The notes below the pieces were generated by a model. That model ran no database searches and was not told where the DNA came from. It saw only the letters and a program-made list of their open reading frames with translations. This document shows positions 8,012 to 19,466 of a DNA stretch of 64,000 bases, piece after piece. The translations under genes and the position numbers were made by a program. The DNA is from Solimonas aquatica (GTDB taxonomy: Bacteria > Pseudomonadota > Gammaproteobacteria > Nevskiales > Nevskiaceae). The stretch spans positions 1 to 64,000 of the forward strand of contig NZ_FOFS01000009.1 of the NCBI RefSeq assembly GCF_900111015.1. Reading direction: 5' to 3'. How positions within the stretch are numbered: the stretch's first letter is position 1; each line of letters starts with the position of its first letter.

Positions 8012-11000
8012 ATGAACGATCTTTCCGCCATCGCCAAAGTGGTGCCCTACAAGGCCAAGCACAAGGTGCGCTTCGTCACCGCCACCTCGCTGTTTGACGG
8101 CCACGATGCCTCCATCAACATCATGCGCCGCATCCTGCAGGCCACCGGCGCCGAGGTGATTCACCTGGGCCACAACCGCTCGGTGGGCGAGATCGTCAAC
8201 GCCGCCTTGCAGGAAGACGCCCAGGGCATCTGCATCACCTCGTATCAGGGCGGCCATGTCGAGTTCTTCAAGTACATGGTGGACCTGCTCAAGGCAGGCG
8301 GCGGCGAGAACATCAAGGTCTTCGGCGGCGGCGGCGGCGTGATCGTGCCGCCGGAAATCCGCGAGCTGATGGCCTATGGCGTCACCCGCCTCTACTCGCC
8401 CGAAGACGGCGCGGTGATGGGCCTGCAGGGCATGATCAATGACGTGGTCAGCAAGAGCGACTACGACCTCACCGGCTTCGCGCCCCAGGCCGAGAGCCTG
8501 ATCCAGACCCTGCAGGGCGGCGAGCATCGCAGCCTGGCGCGCGTGATCACCGGCCTGGAAAACGGCGCGTACGGCGCGGACGTGGGCCAGCAGCTGCGCG
8601 AAGCGGCCAAGGCGAAGCAGGTGCCCGTGCTGGGCATCACCGGCACCGGCGGCGCCGGCAAATCCTCGCTCACCGACGAGCTGGTGCTGCGCCTGCGCCT
8701 GGACCAGAACGATGCGCTGAAGATCGCCATCATCTCCATCGATCCTTCCCGCAAGCGTACCGGCGGCGCCCTGCTGGGCGACCGCATCCGCATGAACGCG
8801 ATCGAGTCGCCGAACATCTACATGCGCTCGCTGGCCACGCGTGACACCGGCAGCGAGATTTCCGCCGCGCTGCCGGAAGTGATCGCGGCCTGCAAGCTGT
8901 CCGGCTTCGACCTGGTGATCGTCGAGACCTCCGGCATCGGCCAGGGCGACGCCGCCATCGTGCCCTTCGTCGACACCTCGCTGTACGTGATGACGCCGGA
9001 ATTCGGCGCCGCCTCGCAGCTGGAAAAGATCGACATGCTGGACTTCGCCGATTTCGTGGCGATCAACAAGTTCGACCGCAAGGGCGCCGAGGACGCGCTG
9101 CGCGATGTGCGCAAGCAGTACCAGCGCAACCGCGAGGCTTTCGCGCAGTCCACCGAGTCCATGCCGGTGTACGGCACCATGGCCTCGCGTTTCAATGACG
9201 ACGGCGTCACCGCGCTCTACCAGGCGCTGGCGGAAAAGCTCAAGGCCCAGGGTCTGAAGCTTGCGCCCGGCAAGCTGCCGCCGGTGAGCGTGAAGGCCTC
9301 CTCGCGCGGCCGCGCCATCGTGCCGGCCGAGCGCATCCGTTATCTGGCGGAAATCGCCGACAGCGTGCGCGACTACCACAAGCTGATCGGCCAGCAGGCG
9401 CGCGTGGCGCGCGAACGTCAGTCGCTGAAGATCGCCAAGGCGCTGTTCGAGCAGGCCGGCAAGCCGGCCACCGGCTTCGACGAACTGGTCTCGGCAAAGG
9501 ATGGCGAGCTGACGCCCGCTGCGCGCAAGCTGCTGGAACAGTGGCCCAAGACCGTGGAGCTGTACGGCCAGGACGAGTACGTCGTCAAGATCCGCGACAA
9601 GGAAATCCGCACCCGGCTCACCAGCGAATCGCTGTCGGGCACCAAGGTGCGCAAGGTGTCGCTGCCGCGTTTCGAGGACGAGGGCGAGACGCTCAAGTTC
9701 CTGATGAAGGAAAACGTGCCCGGCTCCTTCCCCTACACCGCCGGCGTGTTCGCCTTCAAGCGCGAGGGCGAAGACCCCACGCGCATGTTCGCCGGCGAAG
9801 GCGATGCCTTCCGCACCAACCGCCGCTTCAAGCGCGTTTCCGAAGGCATGCCGGCGCATCGCCTGTCCACCGCCTTCGACTCGGTGACCCTGTACGGCTG
9901 GGACCCGGATCTGCGTCCGGACATCTACGGCAAGGTCGGCAACTCCGGCGTGTCCATCGCCACGCTCGATGACATGAAGGTGCTGTACTCGGGCTTCGAT
10001 CTGTGCGCCCCCAGCACCTCGGTGTCGATGACCATCAACGGTCCGGCGCCGATGATCCTGGCGATGTTCATGAACACCGCGGTCGATCAGCAGGTGGAGA
10101 AGTTCCAGCAGCAGAACGGCCGCGAGCCCACCGAGACCGAATACCAGAAGATCCGCGAGTGGACGCTGTCGGTGGTGCGCGGCACCGTGCAGGCCGACAT
10201 CCTCAAGGAAGACCAGGGCCAGAACACCTGCATCTTCAGCACCGAGTTCGCGCTGAAGATGATGGGCGACATCCAGGAATACTTCGTGCACCACCAGGTG
10301 CAGAACTTCTACTCGGTGTCGATCTCCGGTTATCACATCGCCGAGGCCGGCGCCAACCCGATCTCGCAGCTGGCCTTCACGCTCGCCAACGGCTTCACCT
10401 ACGTGGAAAGCTATCTGGCGCGCGGCATGGACATCGACGACTTCGCGCCGAACCTGTCGTTCTTCTTCTCCAACGGCATGGACCCCGAGTACTCGGTGAT
10501 CGGCCGCGTCGCCCGCCGCATCTGGGCGGTGGCGATGAAGAACCGTTACGGCGCCAACGAGCGCAGCCAGAAGCTCAAGTACCACGTGCAGACCTCGGGC
10601 CGTTCCCTGCACGCGCAGGAAATGAACTTCAACGACATCCGCACCACGCTGCAGGCGCTGCTGGCGATCTACGACAACTGCAACTCCCTGCACACCAATG
10701 CCTACGATGAGGCGATCACCACGCCCACGGAAGAATCCGTGCGCCGCGCGATGGCGATCCAGCTGATCATCAACCGCGAGTTTGGCCTGGCCAGGAACGA
10801 AAACCCCAACCAGGGCGCGTTCATCATCGACGAGCTGACCGATCTGGTGGAGGAAGCGGTACTCAAGGAGTTCGAAGCCATCGCCGGTCGCGGCGGCGTG
10901 CTCGGCGCCATGGAGACCGGCTACCAGCGCGGCAAGATCCAGGAGGAGTCGCTCTACTACGAACACAAGAAGCACGACGGTTCCTACCCCATCATCGGCG

Positions 11001-11278
11001 TCAACACCTTCCGCAACCCGAACGGCGATGCGGTGCCGGAGAGCATCGAGCTGGCGCGCTCCACGGATGAGGAGAAGCAGTCGCAGCTCAAGCGCCTGAG
11101 CGACTTCCACAGCCGCAACGCGCAGAGCGCACCGGCGCTGCTGCAGCGCCTGCGCGACACCGTGATTGCCAACGGCAATACCTTCGCGGTGCTGATGGAT
11201 GCGGTTCGCGTGTGTTCGCTGGGCCAGATCACCCAGGCCCTGTTCGAGGTGGGCGGCCGCTATCGCCGTAATATGTAA
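8012..11278 (+). CDS. icmF: Fused isobutyryl-CoA mutase (IcmF) with internal G-protein chaperone domain
   Basis: This 1088-residue adenosylcobalamin enzyme interconverts isobutyryl-CoA and n-butyryl-CoA. Domain order is that of IcmF: a B12-binding domain (about 15-150; FDGHDAS with the cobalt-ligating H31), a MeaB-type GTPase (Walker [10 protein letters not shown] at about 211-219) that loads and protects the cofactor, and the TIM-barrel mutase domain ([11 protein letters not shown] and [12 protein letters not shown]). Methylmalonyl-CoA mutases lack the central GTPase. The AGGGAA ribosome-binding site supports ATG 8012; the frame upstream overlaps the AraC gene and is not coding. Some IcmF enzymes also accept pivalyl- or isovaleryl-CoA, so exact substrate preference is open. 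The next genes suggest use of the product in beta-oxidation. Confidence 0.95.
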   Translation: MNDLSAIAKVVPYKAKHKVRFVTATSLFDGHDASINIMRRILQATGAEVIHLGHNRSVGEIVNAALQEDAQGICITSYQGGHVEFFKYMVDLLKAGGGENIKVFGGGGGVIVPPEIRELMAYGVTRLYSPEDGAVMGLQGMINDVVSKSDYDLTGFAPQAESLIQTLQGGEHRSLARVITGLENGAYGADVGQQLREAAKAKQVPVLGITGTGGAGKSSLTDELVLRLRLDQNDALKIAIISIDPSRKRTGGALLGDRIRMNAIESPNIYMRSLATRDTGSEISAALPEVIAACKLSGFDLVIVETSGIGQGDAAIVPFVDTSLYVMTPEFGAASQLEKIDMLDFADFVAINKFDRKGAEDALRDVRKQYQRNREAFAQSTESMPVYGTMASRFNDDGVTALYQALAEKLKAQGLKLAPGKLPPVSVKASSRGRAIVPAERIRYLAEIADSVRDYHKLIGQQARVARERQSLKIAKALFEQAGKPATGFDELVSAKDGELTPAARKLLEQWPKTVELYGQDEYVVKIRDKEIRTRLTSESLSGTKVRKVSLPRFEDEGETLKFLMKENVPGSFPYTAGVFAFKREGEDPTRMFAGEGDAFRTNRRFKRVSEGMPAHRLSTAFDSVTLYGWDPDLRPDIYGKVGNSGVSIATLDDMKVLYSGFDLCAPSTSVSMTINGPAPMILAMFMNTAVDQQVEKFQQQNGREPTETEYQKIREWTLSVVRGTVQADILKEDQGQNTCIFSTEFALKMMGDIQEYFVHHQVQNFYSVSISGYHIAEAGANPISQLAFTLANGFTYVESYLARGMDIDDFAPNLSFFFSNGMDPEYSVIGRVARRIWAVAMKNRYGANERSQKLKYHVQTSGRSLHAQEMNFNDIRTTLQALLAIYDNCNSLHTNAYDEAITTPTEESVRRAMAIQLIINREFGLARNENPNQGAFIIDELTDLVEEAVLKEFEAIAGRGGVLGAMETGYQRGKIQEESLYYEHKKHDGSYPIIGVNTFRNPNGDAVPESIELARSTDEEKQSQLKRLSDFHSRNAQSAPALLQRLRDTVIANGNTFAVLMDAVRVCSLGQITQALFEVGGRYRRNM

Positions 11279-11312
11279 GGCTCGCAGCGACGAGACGATT
11301 CATTAGGTTTTC

Positions 11313-11339
11313 ATCCGCCGCAAACCACGGCGGATTTTT
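11313..11339 (+). terminator. Hairpin terminator or attenuator between icmF and thiolase
   Basis: ATCCGCCG (11313-11320) and CGGCGGAT (11328-11335) form a perfect 8-bp stem with a 7-nt loop, followed by TTTT. The thiolase ribosome-binding site begins just after it, so read-through may set the ratio of the two gene products. Confidence 0.75.
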
Positions 11340-11353
11340 CAAGGAGAGTAAAG

Positions 11354-12538
11354 ATGTCCGGACGTGAAGTGGTGGTTCTGGGTGCTGCGCGCACCGCAAT
11401 CGGCTCCTTTGGCGGCACGCTCAAGGACGTGCCGATGGCCAGCATCGCCGCGCTGAGCGTGCGCGAGGCGGTCAAGCGCGCCGGTGTGGACCCCCAGGCG
11501 GTCGGTCATCTGGTGATGGGCAATGTCATCCCCACCGAGCCGCGTGATGCCTACATCAGCCGCGTCGCCGCGATGGACGCCGGCCTGCCGCAGGAGACCC
11601 CGGCCTTCAACGTCAACCGTCTCTGCGGCTCGGGCCTGCAGGCCATCATCTCCGCCGCGCAGGCGGTGCTGCTGGGCGATACCGACATCGCCGTCGGCGC
11701 CGGCTGCGAATCGATGAGCCGTGGCGGCTATCTGATGCCGGCCGCGCGCTGGGGCGCGCGTCTGGGCGACACGCAGATGCTCGACTACATGAACACCATC
11801 CTGCACGACCCCTTCCATCGCGTGCACATGGGCGTCACCGCCGAGAACGTCGCCGAGCGCTACGGCATCAGCCGCCAGATGCAGGACGAGCTGGCGGTGG
11901 AATCGCAGCGCCGCGCCGCCCGCGCCATCGCCGAGGGCCGCTTCAAGAGCCAGATCGTTCCGGTGGAGATCAGCACGCGCAAGGGCACCACCCTGTTCGA
12001 CACCGACGAGAACGTGCGTGGCGATGTCAGCCTGGACCAGCTGGCGAAGATGAAGCCGGTGTTCAAGAAGGATGGCCTGGTGACCGCCGGCAATGCTTCC
12101 AGCCTCAACGACGGCGCGGGCGCCGTGGTGCTGGCCGAGGCCGGCCGCGCGCAGAGCCTGGGCCTCAAGCCGCTGGCACGTCTGGTGGGCTACGCCCACG
12201 CCGGCGTCGAGCCGCTGTACATGGGCATCGGTCCGGTGCCGGCCACCAAGGCCGTGCTGGCACGCACCGGTCTGAAAGTCCGCGACATGGATGTGATCGA
12301 GGCCAACGAAGCCTTCGCCGCCCAGGCCTGCGCCGTGGCGCGCGAGCTGGACTTCGATCCGGCCAAGGTCAACCCCAACGGCTCCGGCATTTCCCTGGGC
12401 CATCCGGTGGGCGCCACCGGCGCCATCATCACCACCAAGGCCATCTACGAGCTGCACCGCACGGGCGGCCGCTATGCGCTGGTGACCATGTGCATCGGCG
12501 GCGGCCAGGGCATCGCGGCGATCTTCGAGCGCATCTGA
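11354..12538 (+). CDS. Acetyl-CoA C-acetyltransferase (thiolase)
   Basis: This 394-residue thiolase condenses two acetyl-CoA or cleaves acetoacetyl-CoA in the cytoplasm. The three catalytic elements are present: nucleophile C91 (NRLCGSG), H350 (LGHPVGATGA) and C380 (MCIGGGQG). The length and the NVNRLCGSGLQAI segment fit the biosynthetic/AtoB-PhaA type. An AAGGAGAG ribosome-binding site precedes the ATG. The gene lies between icmF and a 3-hydroxyacyl-CoA dehydrogenase only three bp downstream, so it probably performs the final cleavage of a butyryl-CoA degradation route. No PHA synthase gene is nearby, so a polyhydroxybutyrate role is not supported here. Confidence 0.93.
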   Translation: MSGREVVVLGAARTAIGSFGGTLKDVPMASIAALSVREAVKRAGVDPQAVGHLVMGNVIPTEPRDAYISRVAAMDAGLPQETPAFNVNRLCGSGLQAIISAAQAVLLGDTDIAVGAGCESMSRGGYLMPAARWGARLGDTQMLDYMNTILHDPFHRVHMGVTAENVAERYGISRQMQDELAVESQRRAARAIAEGRFKSQIVPVEISTRKGTTLFDTDENVRGDVSLDQLAKMKPVFKKDGLVTAGNASSLNDGAGAVVLAEAGRAQSLGLKPLARLVGYAHAGVEPLYMGIGPVPATKAVLARTGLKVRDMDVIEANEAFAAQACAVARELDFDPAKVNPNGSGISLGHPVGATGAIITTKAIYELHRTGGRYALVTMCIGGGQGIAAIFERI

Positions 12539-12541
12539 GCC

Positions 12542-13390
12542 ATGAGCCTCATGAAGATTGGCGTGATCGGCGCCGGCACCATGGGCAACGGCATCGCGCA
12601 GGTCTGCGCCGCCGCCGGCCTGCCGGTGACCATGATCGATGTGAACGAGGCCGCCGTGGAACGCGGCCTCAAGACCATCGCCGGCAGCCTGGACCGCCTG
12701 GTGAAGAAAGGCGCGCTGGAGCTGGCCGGGCGCGAGGCGGTGCTGGCGCGGATCAAGGGCAGCACCGACTACGCGCAGCTGGCCAATGCTGATCTGGTGA
12801 TCGAAGCCGCCACCGAAAATCACGAGCTGAAGATCCGCATCCTCAAGCAGATCGACGCCATCGTGCCGGCCGGCGCCATCATCGCCAGCAACACCTCGTC
12901 GATCTCCATCACCGAACTCGCCGCCGCCACCAGCCGGCCGGCGCAGTTCATCGGCATGCACTTCTTCAACCCGGTGCCGGTGATGGCGCTGCTGGAAGTG
13001 ATCCGCGGCCTGCAGACCAGCGACCAGACCCATGCCCGCGCGCTGGAGTTCGCCACGCTGATCAACAAGATCGCGATCACCGCCAGGAACAGCCCCGGCT
13101 TCGTGGTCAACCGCATCCTCTGCCCGATGATCAATGAAGCGATCTTCGTGCTGCAGGAAGGCCTGGCCAGCGCGCAGGACATCGACGCCGGCATGAAGCT
13201 GGGGTGCAACCATCCCATCGGCCCGCTGGCCCTGGCCGACATGATCGGTCTGGACACCATGCTCTCGGTGATGGAAGTGTTCTACAAGGGCTTCAACGAT
13301 CCCAAGTACCGCCCTGCGCCGCTGCTGCGCGAGATGGTGGCGGCCGGGATGCTGGGCCGTAAATCGGGTCGCGGTTTCTACCCGTACTGA
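12542..13390 (+). CDS. 3-hydroxybutyryl-CoA dehydrogenase
   Basis: This 282-residue NAD(P)-dependent enzyme oxidises 3-hydroxybutyryl-CoA to acetoacetyl-CoA (or the reverse). The Rossmann motif GAGTMGNGIAQ is at residues 10-20, NTSSISITELA at about 117-127, and the catalytic His is H140 in GMHFFNP. The C-terminal 3HCDH domain contains NRILCPMINEA and ends GRGFYPY, all typical of the stand-alone Hbd/PaaH type. It begins three bp after the thiolase stop, indicating translational coupling. Two start codons (MSLMKIG) are possible. A terminator hairpin follows. Confidence 0.93.
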   Translation: MSLMKIGVIGAGTMGNGIAQVCAAAGLPVTMIDVNEAAVERGLKTIAGSLDRLVKKGALELAGREAVLARIKGSTDYAQLANADLVIEAATENHELKIRILKQIDAIVPAGAIIASNTSSISITELAAATSRPAQFIGMHFFNPVPVMALLEVIRGLQTSDQTHARALEFATLINKIAITARNSPGFVVNRILCPMINEAIFVLQEGLASAQDIDAGMKLGCNHPIGPLALADMIGLDTMLSVMEVFYKGFNDPKYRPAPLLREMVAAGMLGRKSGRGFYPY

Positions 13391-13427
13391 AGCTCAGCAC
13401 GACGGCACTTTCTTGCCGGCTGGCGAG

Positions 13428-13464
13428 CCCGCTCCTGGAGCATTTCTTCAACAGGAGCGGGTTT
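13428..13464 (+). terminator. Hairpin terminator after the dehydrogenase gene
   Basis: CCCGCTCCTG (13428-13437) and CAGGAGCGGG (13452-13461) form a perfect 10-bp stem, followed by a short TTT. It lies between convergent genes and could act in both directions, although the T run is weak. Confidence 0.65.
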
Positions 13465-13472
13465 GCCATTTT

Positions 13473-13979
13473 CTATTTCAGCCGGCCGAACTCCAGCCCC
13501 ATTCCGAACAGGTAGCTGTTCTTCGCGCCATTGAGATTCGCCTCGGCGCGCAGCTCCCAACCAAAATGCGATCCGTGCGGCGCCCAGACCAGTTCCATCG
13601 GCAAGCCGGCACGCAGGCGTTCGATGGCGCCGTCCTCGCCCGGATCGCGACGGCGCTCGAATTCCACTCTGGAAATGCCGGCGGCAATCCAGGCGCGGTG
13701 CTGTTGCGCCAGCGGCAGACCGATCAGCAAAGACTGTTCGCCGCTATGACGCACGCCGGAGTAGCCAGAGCCATAGCGCATCCGCAGACCGACCAGTGAG
13801 GCCTCAGTCCCGAAGTAGGCCCCCCAGCCGGAGGTAAACAGACTGGAATCATCGACGCGTTGATTGCCTGCCATCGCCGACAACCAATAAGCAGACTGCT
13901 CATTCGCTGCGTTCGCCGACAGACTCAAGCTTGCCGTGATCAGGCTCAGCGCCAGCAGCAACTTCATATTTTTTTCCAT
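13473..13979 (-). CDS. Small exported protein, possibly an outer-membrane beta-barrel
   Basis: This 168-residue protein has a cleavable signal peptide (about residues 1-23, MEKNMKLLLALSLITASLSL then SANA). The mature part has alternating hydrophobic/polar stretches rich in Gly, Arg and aromatic residues (SGWGAYFGTEASLVGLRMRYGSG) and ends GLEFGRLK. This pattern is compatible with an outer-membrane barrel. AAGGGGG precedes the ATG at 13979; the longer frame to 14171 would bury the signal peptide. I do not recognise the family. It is convergent with the thiolase operon and divergent from yheS. Confidence 0.65.
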   Translation of the reverse strand: MEKNMKLLLALSLITASLSLSANAANEQSAYWLSAMAGNQRVDDSSLFTSGWGAYFGTEASLVGLRMRYGSGYSGVRHSGEQSLLIGLPLAQQHRAWIAAGISRVEFERRRDPGEDGAIERLRAGLPMELVWAPHGSHFGWELRAEANLNGAKNSYLFGMGLEFGRLK

Positions 13980-14232
13980 TCGCGCCCCCTTGGAGATGAA
14001 GGCCCGTATTTTCTCCAACGCGCTGTTGCGGCATCTGAGCAACGTTGCACAGATGTCGCCTGCGTGGCTGCTCCGGCGCGATGTAGCTTCCGCCAGGATT
14101 CGAGCGCAACCGCCGTGCATGACGATGCACCGCTTACACGCCTCGGCTGTCGGCTGGCCCGGCGCGACCATGTCCGCAAGCGGCTAGCGCCGTCAATCGC
14201 CGGCGGCAGATCCCGGCTACACTGCGCGCCCC

Positions 14233-16104
<1,872 letters not shown>

Positions 16105-16173
16105 CGGGCCGCCGCAACCGAATCATGCAAAGGCGCCAGGAACGCAGCGGCGCGTGAAGGCCGTGTTTGGCCT

Positions 16174-16200
16174 GTCATTCCCGCGCGAGCGGGAATCCAG
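16174..16200 (+). repeat. REP-like palindrome (single copy)
   Basis: GTCATTCCCGCG and CGGGAATCCAG flank a short core, forming a hairpin. Nearly the same unit occurs twice, in opposite orientation, at 51454-51480 and 51514-51540. It sits in the 254-bp gap between yheS and the cNMP/rhodanese gene. That gap also holds a small GCCCGG...CCGGGC stem at 16296-16317 and nothing else I can identify. Confidence 0.75.
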
Positions 16201-16358
16201 ATGCCACCTGCAAAACCCGGCATCCGCCTTAACTGTCGCCGCTGCCTGAGGCTTCAAACTCTCTGCCGCCGGCACCACGGCAACTGTGAAGCCGCGCCCG
16301 GCAGCGCGCAGCCGGGCCTCACAAGCTGCGGGCTCCGCCGCCTGATGGGGAGCGCTGC

Positions 16359-17390
16359 ATGTCCACATCCTTCAGCCTCACGCCCGAGCAGCTGGATCGC
16401 TACGTGCCGCTGCAATGCCTGGACCTGGACGCGCGGCGGCGCCTGCTGCAGCAGTCCACGCTGATCGAGGCCCCTGCGGGGGAGCGTCTGCACCTGGAGG
16501 CGCAGGAAGCGCTGTATCTGCTGCAAGGTCGCGTCGAGCTGGTGCCGGCAGCGGATCAGGAAGCGCTGCTAATCGAGGCCGGCGACCCGCTGGCCCGTCA
16601 TCGCCTGAGCCCCGCGCTGCATGAACTGCGCTGCGCCAGCCACTGCCAGCTGCTGAGCGTCGATCCCGAATTGCTCGATCTGCTGCTCAGCCTGATGCCG
16701 GATGAGGACGGCTTGCAGCTGGGCAACTGCGAGGACGGCGAGCCGGACTGGATGGCTGCACTGCTGAGCCTGCCGAGTTTCCAGCGGGTGGCGCCGCTGC
16801 AGCTGCAGGCGATGTTTCTGCGCATGCAGGCCATCCATGCGGAGCCCGGCGAGCTGATCGTGCGCGAGCACGAGCCCGGTGATTACTTCTATGTGATCGT
16901 CAGCGGTCGCTGCACGGTGAGCCAGCTTCGGGATGGCTACGCGCAGCCCCTGGCCGAGCTGCAGGCGGGATCGTGCTTTGGCGAGGAGGCGCTGCTGGCT
17001 GATCAGCCGCGCAATGCCAGCGTCACCATGCTCAGCCGCGGCAAGCTGATGCGCCTGGCCAAATCCGATTTTCAGGAGCTGCTGCGCGCGCCCATCGAAG
17101 CGCGCATCCCGGCAGGTCAGGCGCTGCTGCGGGTTCGCGCGCAAGCTGCGCGCCTGCTGGACGTGCGCTCCGCGCAGGAGTTTGCGCACGACGGCATCGA
17201 GGGTGCATTGAACCTGCCGCTGACGCAGCTGCGCGAGCACGGCAGCAGCCTGGATGCCAAGCAACACTGGATCGTGTGCTGCGATACCACGCGGCGCAGC
17301 TCGGTGGCGGTGTTTCTGCTGGCCCAGCGCGGCCTGCGCGCGGTGCTGCTCGACGGCGGTCTGCCGGCGCTGCGCGCTCAGATGCGGTAG
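16359..17390 (+). CDS. Cyclic-nucleotide-binding domain protein fused to a rhodanese domain
   Basis: This 343-residue cytoplasmic protein carries a degenerate N-terminal cNMP-like fold (about 10-110), a clear cNMP-binding domain (about 130-245) and a rhodanese domain (about 255-343). The second domain has the phosphate-binding-cassette-like FGEEALLADQPRNASV. The rhodanese loop reads VCCDTTRRSS, retaining a Cys at the catalytic position. There is no DNA-binding or output kinase domain. A redox or sulfur-relay output gated by a nucleotide is a plausible guess. Its last 13 bp overlap the convergent pilZ gene. Confidence 0.82.
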   Translation: MSTSFSLTPEQLDRYVPLQCLDLDARRRLLQQSTLIEAPAGERLHLEAQEALYLLQGRVELVPAADQEALLIEAGDPLARHRLSPALHELRCASHCQLLSVDPELLDLLLSLMPDEDGLQLGNCEDGEPDWMAALLSLPSFQRVAPLQLQAMFLRMQAIHAEPGELIVREHEPGDYFYVIVSGRCTVSQLRDGYAQPLAELQAGSCFGEEALLADQPRNASVTMLSRGKLMRLAKSDFQELLRAPIEARIPAGQALLRVRAQAARLLDVRSAQEFAHDGIEGALNLPLTQLREHGSSLDAKQHWIVCCDTTRRSSVAVFLLAQRGLRAVLLDGGLPALRAQMR

Positions 17391-17719
17391 GACGGCGTCA
17401 GCTGCGCCTCGCGCAGCAGCTGCTCGATACGCCGGTGCAAGGCGCCACCATCCAGGCGGCTGAGCTGCACGCCGATTCCGGGTCTGGCCGCCGCTGATTG
17501 TGTGCTCCCGACTGCGGGACGCAGCCAGACCACGCGCCCGGCCACCGGCTCGCTGTCGCTGCGATCCGGCAGCTGCAGGAGAATCAGCAGCTGCTCGCCG
17601 AGCTTGAACTCACGCAGGCTGGGCACGAACAGGCCGCCGTCGCGGATGAAAGGCAGATACACGCGCTGCAGCGCGCGCACGGTCTTGAGCTGAAGCTTGA
17701 GAAAGCCGGACCTGGCCAT
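17378..17719 (-). CDS. pilZ: Type IV pilus assembly protein PilZ
   Basis: This 113-residue single PilZ domain contains LPFIRDGGLFVPS and KLGEQLLILLQLP, followed by VAGRVVWLRP, matching the type IV pilus PilZ of Pseudomonas. These PilZ proteins lack the RxxxR motif and do not bind c-di-GMP; instead they interact with PilB/FimX-type partners in pilus assembly. AGGAGGG precedes the ATG at 17719. It is the last gene of the mltG-tmk-holB-pilZ series, the same position as in Pseudomonas, which supports the assignment. The 44-bp gap to holB contains no terminator. Confidence 0.9.
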   Translation of the reverse strand: MARSGFLKLQLKTVRALQRVYLPFIRDGGLFVPSLREFKLGEQLLILLQLPDRSDSEPVAGRVVWLRPAVGSTQSAAARPGIGVQLSRLDGGALHRRIEQLLREAQLTPSYRI

Positions 17720-17763
17720 CGTGCCCTCCTCTTGCGATGCAAGCCGGGGCGCAAGCCCGGGCC

Positions 17764-18822
17764 TTACAGCTGTGCGGCGCGCGCCAGACGCTGGCAGCGC
17801 GTCGTCAAGGCTTCCATCAGCAGCTGCGGCTGGGCGTTGCCCTGCGCGCGGCGCTGCGCTTCGATCACGTCCTGCAGCATCTGCGCATAGGCCTCGCGCG
17901 CCGCCGCCGGCGCATCGAGCTGCGCGCGCAGCTGCTGGCCGAGCCAGTATTGAGCCCAGTGCAGATGCTCGGCAAGGCGCTCCTTGTCGATGGCGGCGGC
18001 CACTTCCAGCGGATCCTTGCGCGCGGCCAGCAGCGCGCGCCACAAGCCTTCCCACTCGCGGCGCAGCACCACACCTTCGTCGGCCTGCAGGGCGAGCGCG
18101 CGCAGCGGCGCGCCGTGCGCATAGGCCAGGGCCTCGGCATCACGCACCCCTTCGGCTGCCATCCAGGCCTGCGCGGCCTCGGCATCGGGCGTGGCGAAGC
18201 GGATGCGCTGGCAGCGGCTGCGCAGCGTGGCCGGCAGCGCCTGCGGGCGCTCGGTGACCAGCAGCAGCTGCATGCCGGCGGGCGGCTCTTCGATGGTCTT
18301 GAGCAGCGCGTTGACGCTGCTGGTGTTGAGCGAATCGGCCGGCTCGATCAGGGTGTAACGGCCGCGCCCGTAATGACTGCCGAGATCGAGCTTGCTCATC
18401 AGGCTGCGCGCGGCATCGATGGCGATGTCGCGACGCTTGCGGTCTTCCTCGGGCTGCCAGTAGGCCAGGCCCTGCTCGTTCCAGCTCTGCTCGCTGATCG
18501 CCAGACCGCGATGTCCGTCGGGACTCAGCAGCGCCGCGTCTGGATGACTGCCCGCCGCCAGCTGCACACAGCTGCGGCACTGCCCGCAGGCATAGCCGCT
18601 GGGTTTTTCGCAGAGCCCGTAGGCGATCAGCGCGCGCGCAAACCAGCGCTTGCCGATGCCGGCGCCGCCGGCCAGCAGCAGCGCATGCGGCAGACGCTTC
18701 TGCAGCAGCAGCGAACTCAAGTCCAGCCACAGCGCCGACTGCCAGGGCAGCGGCCGCCACAGCGCGGCGCGCGGCGCGGCGCTCTCGACGGCTTCAGCGG
18801 CGGCGGCCTTGCCTGGCTTCAT
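17764..18822 (-). CDS. holB: DNA polymerase III delta' subunit
   Basis: HolB is the delta' subunit of the clamp loader. This 352-residue protein has the AAA+ core with PHALLLAGGAGIGKRWFARAL, the zinc-binding cysteines around CGQCRSC, and the SRC region (LLKTIEEPPAG ... TLRSRCQRIRF). It is somewhat longer than E. coli HolB (334). The ATG at 18822 overlaps the tmk stop as ATGA, indicating translational coupling, so the upstream in-frame ATGs inside tmk are unlikely. Confidence 0.95.
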   Translation of the reverse strand: MKPGKAAAAEAVESAAPRAALWRPLPWQSALWLDLSSLLLQKRLPHALLLAGGAGIGKRWFARALIAYGLCEKPSGYACGQCRSCVQLAAGSHPDAALLSPDGHRGLAISEQSWNEQGLAYWQPEEDRKRRDIAIDAARSLMSKLDLGSHYGRGRYTLIEPADSLNTSSVNALLKTIEEPPAGMQLLLVTERPQALPATLRSRCQRIRFATPDAEAAQAWMAAEGVRDAEALAYAHGAPLRALALQADEGVVLRREWEGLWRALLAARKDPLEVAAAIDKERLAEHLHWAQYWLGQQLRAQLDAPAAAREAYAQMLQDVIEAQRRAQGNAQPQLLMEALTTRCQRLARAAQL

Positions 18823-19466
18823 GCGCTGCCCGCCGACCATTCGGCAAGAATCACCGCGATCTGCGCGCTCACCTGCTCGGCCTCGCATTCGGCATTGACC
18901 ACGCGCACGCGCTGCGGCTCCTCGCGGGCGCGCGTCAGAAACCCTTCGCGCACACGCTGGCGGAACTGCTGGGACTCGGCCTCGAAACGGTTTTCATCGC
19001 CGCGATCACGGGCCCGCGCCAGGCCCAGCTCGGCATCCAGATCCAGCAGCAGAGTGAGATCCGGACGCTGCTCGCCCAGCACCAGCTGCTGCAGGGCATT
19101 GAAGGCATCCAGGGAAACCTGCTTGCCCCAGACCTGATAGGCGTAACTCGAATCGATGAAGCGGTCGCAGACCACATCGCGACCGGCCTGCAGCGCCGGC
19201 AGGATGGTGGCGTGCCAGTGCGCGGCGCGCGCCGCGAACATCAGGGTGATTTCGCATTCCGGCGTCACGCCCTCGGCCCAGTCGCCGAGCACCACGCCGC
19301 GGATCGCTTCGGCCAGCGGCGAGCCGCCGGGCTCGCGCGTCAGCAGCACCTCACGGCCACGGTCCGTGAGCCAGTCGCGCACGAAGCGCGCCTGCGTGGA
19401 CTTGCCGGCGCCCTCGCCGCCTTCCAGGGTGATCAGCCGGCCTCTGGCGCTGGTCGCTTCGCTCAT
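18819..19466 (-). CDS. tmk: Thymidylate kinase
   Basis: This 215-residue enzyme phosphorylates dTMP to dTDP in the cytoplasm. The P-loop GGEGAGKST is at residues 16-24 and the DR(F/Y)-type motif reads DRFIDSSYAYQ. The LID region follows at about residues 140-155. The start overlaps the mltG stop by four bases (ATGA) and the end overlaps the holB start in the same way, so mltG, tmk and holB form a tightly coupled operon. Confidence 0.97.
   Translation of the reverse strand: MSEATSARGRLITLEGGEGAGKSTQARFVRDWLTDRGREVLLTREPGGSPLAEAIRGVVLGDWAEGVTPECEITLMFAARAAHWHATILPALQAGRDVVCDRFIDSSYAYQVWGKQVSLDAFNALQQLVLGEQRPDLTLLLDLDAELGLARARDRGDENRFEAESQQFRQRVREGFLTRAREEPQRVRVVNAECEAEQVSAQIAVILAEWSAGSA

Noticed and set aside
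7679..11110. Long antisense frame opposite icmF
   Set aside because: The product is His/Gly/Val-rich without domains, which is typical of the complement of GC-rich coding DNA.
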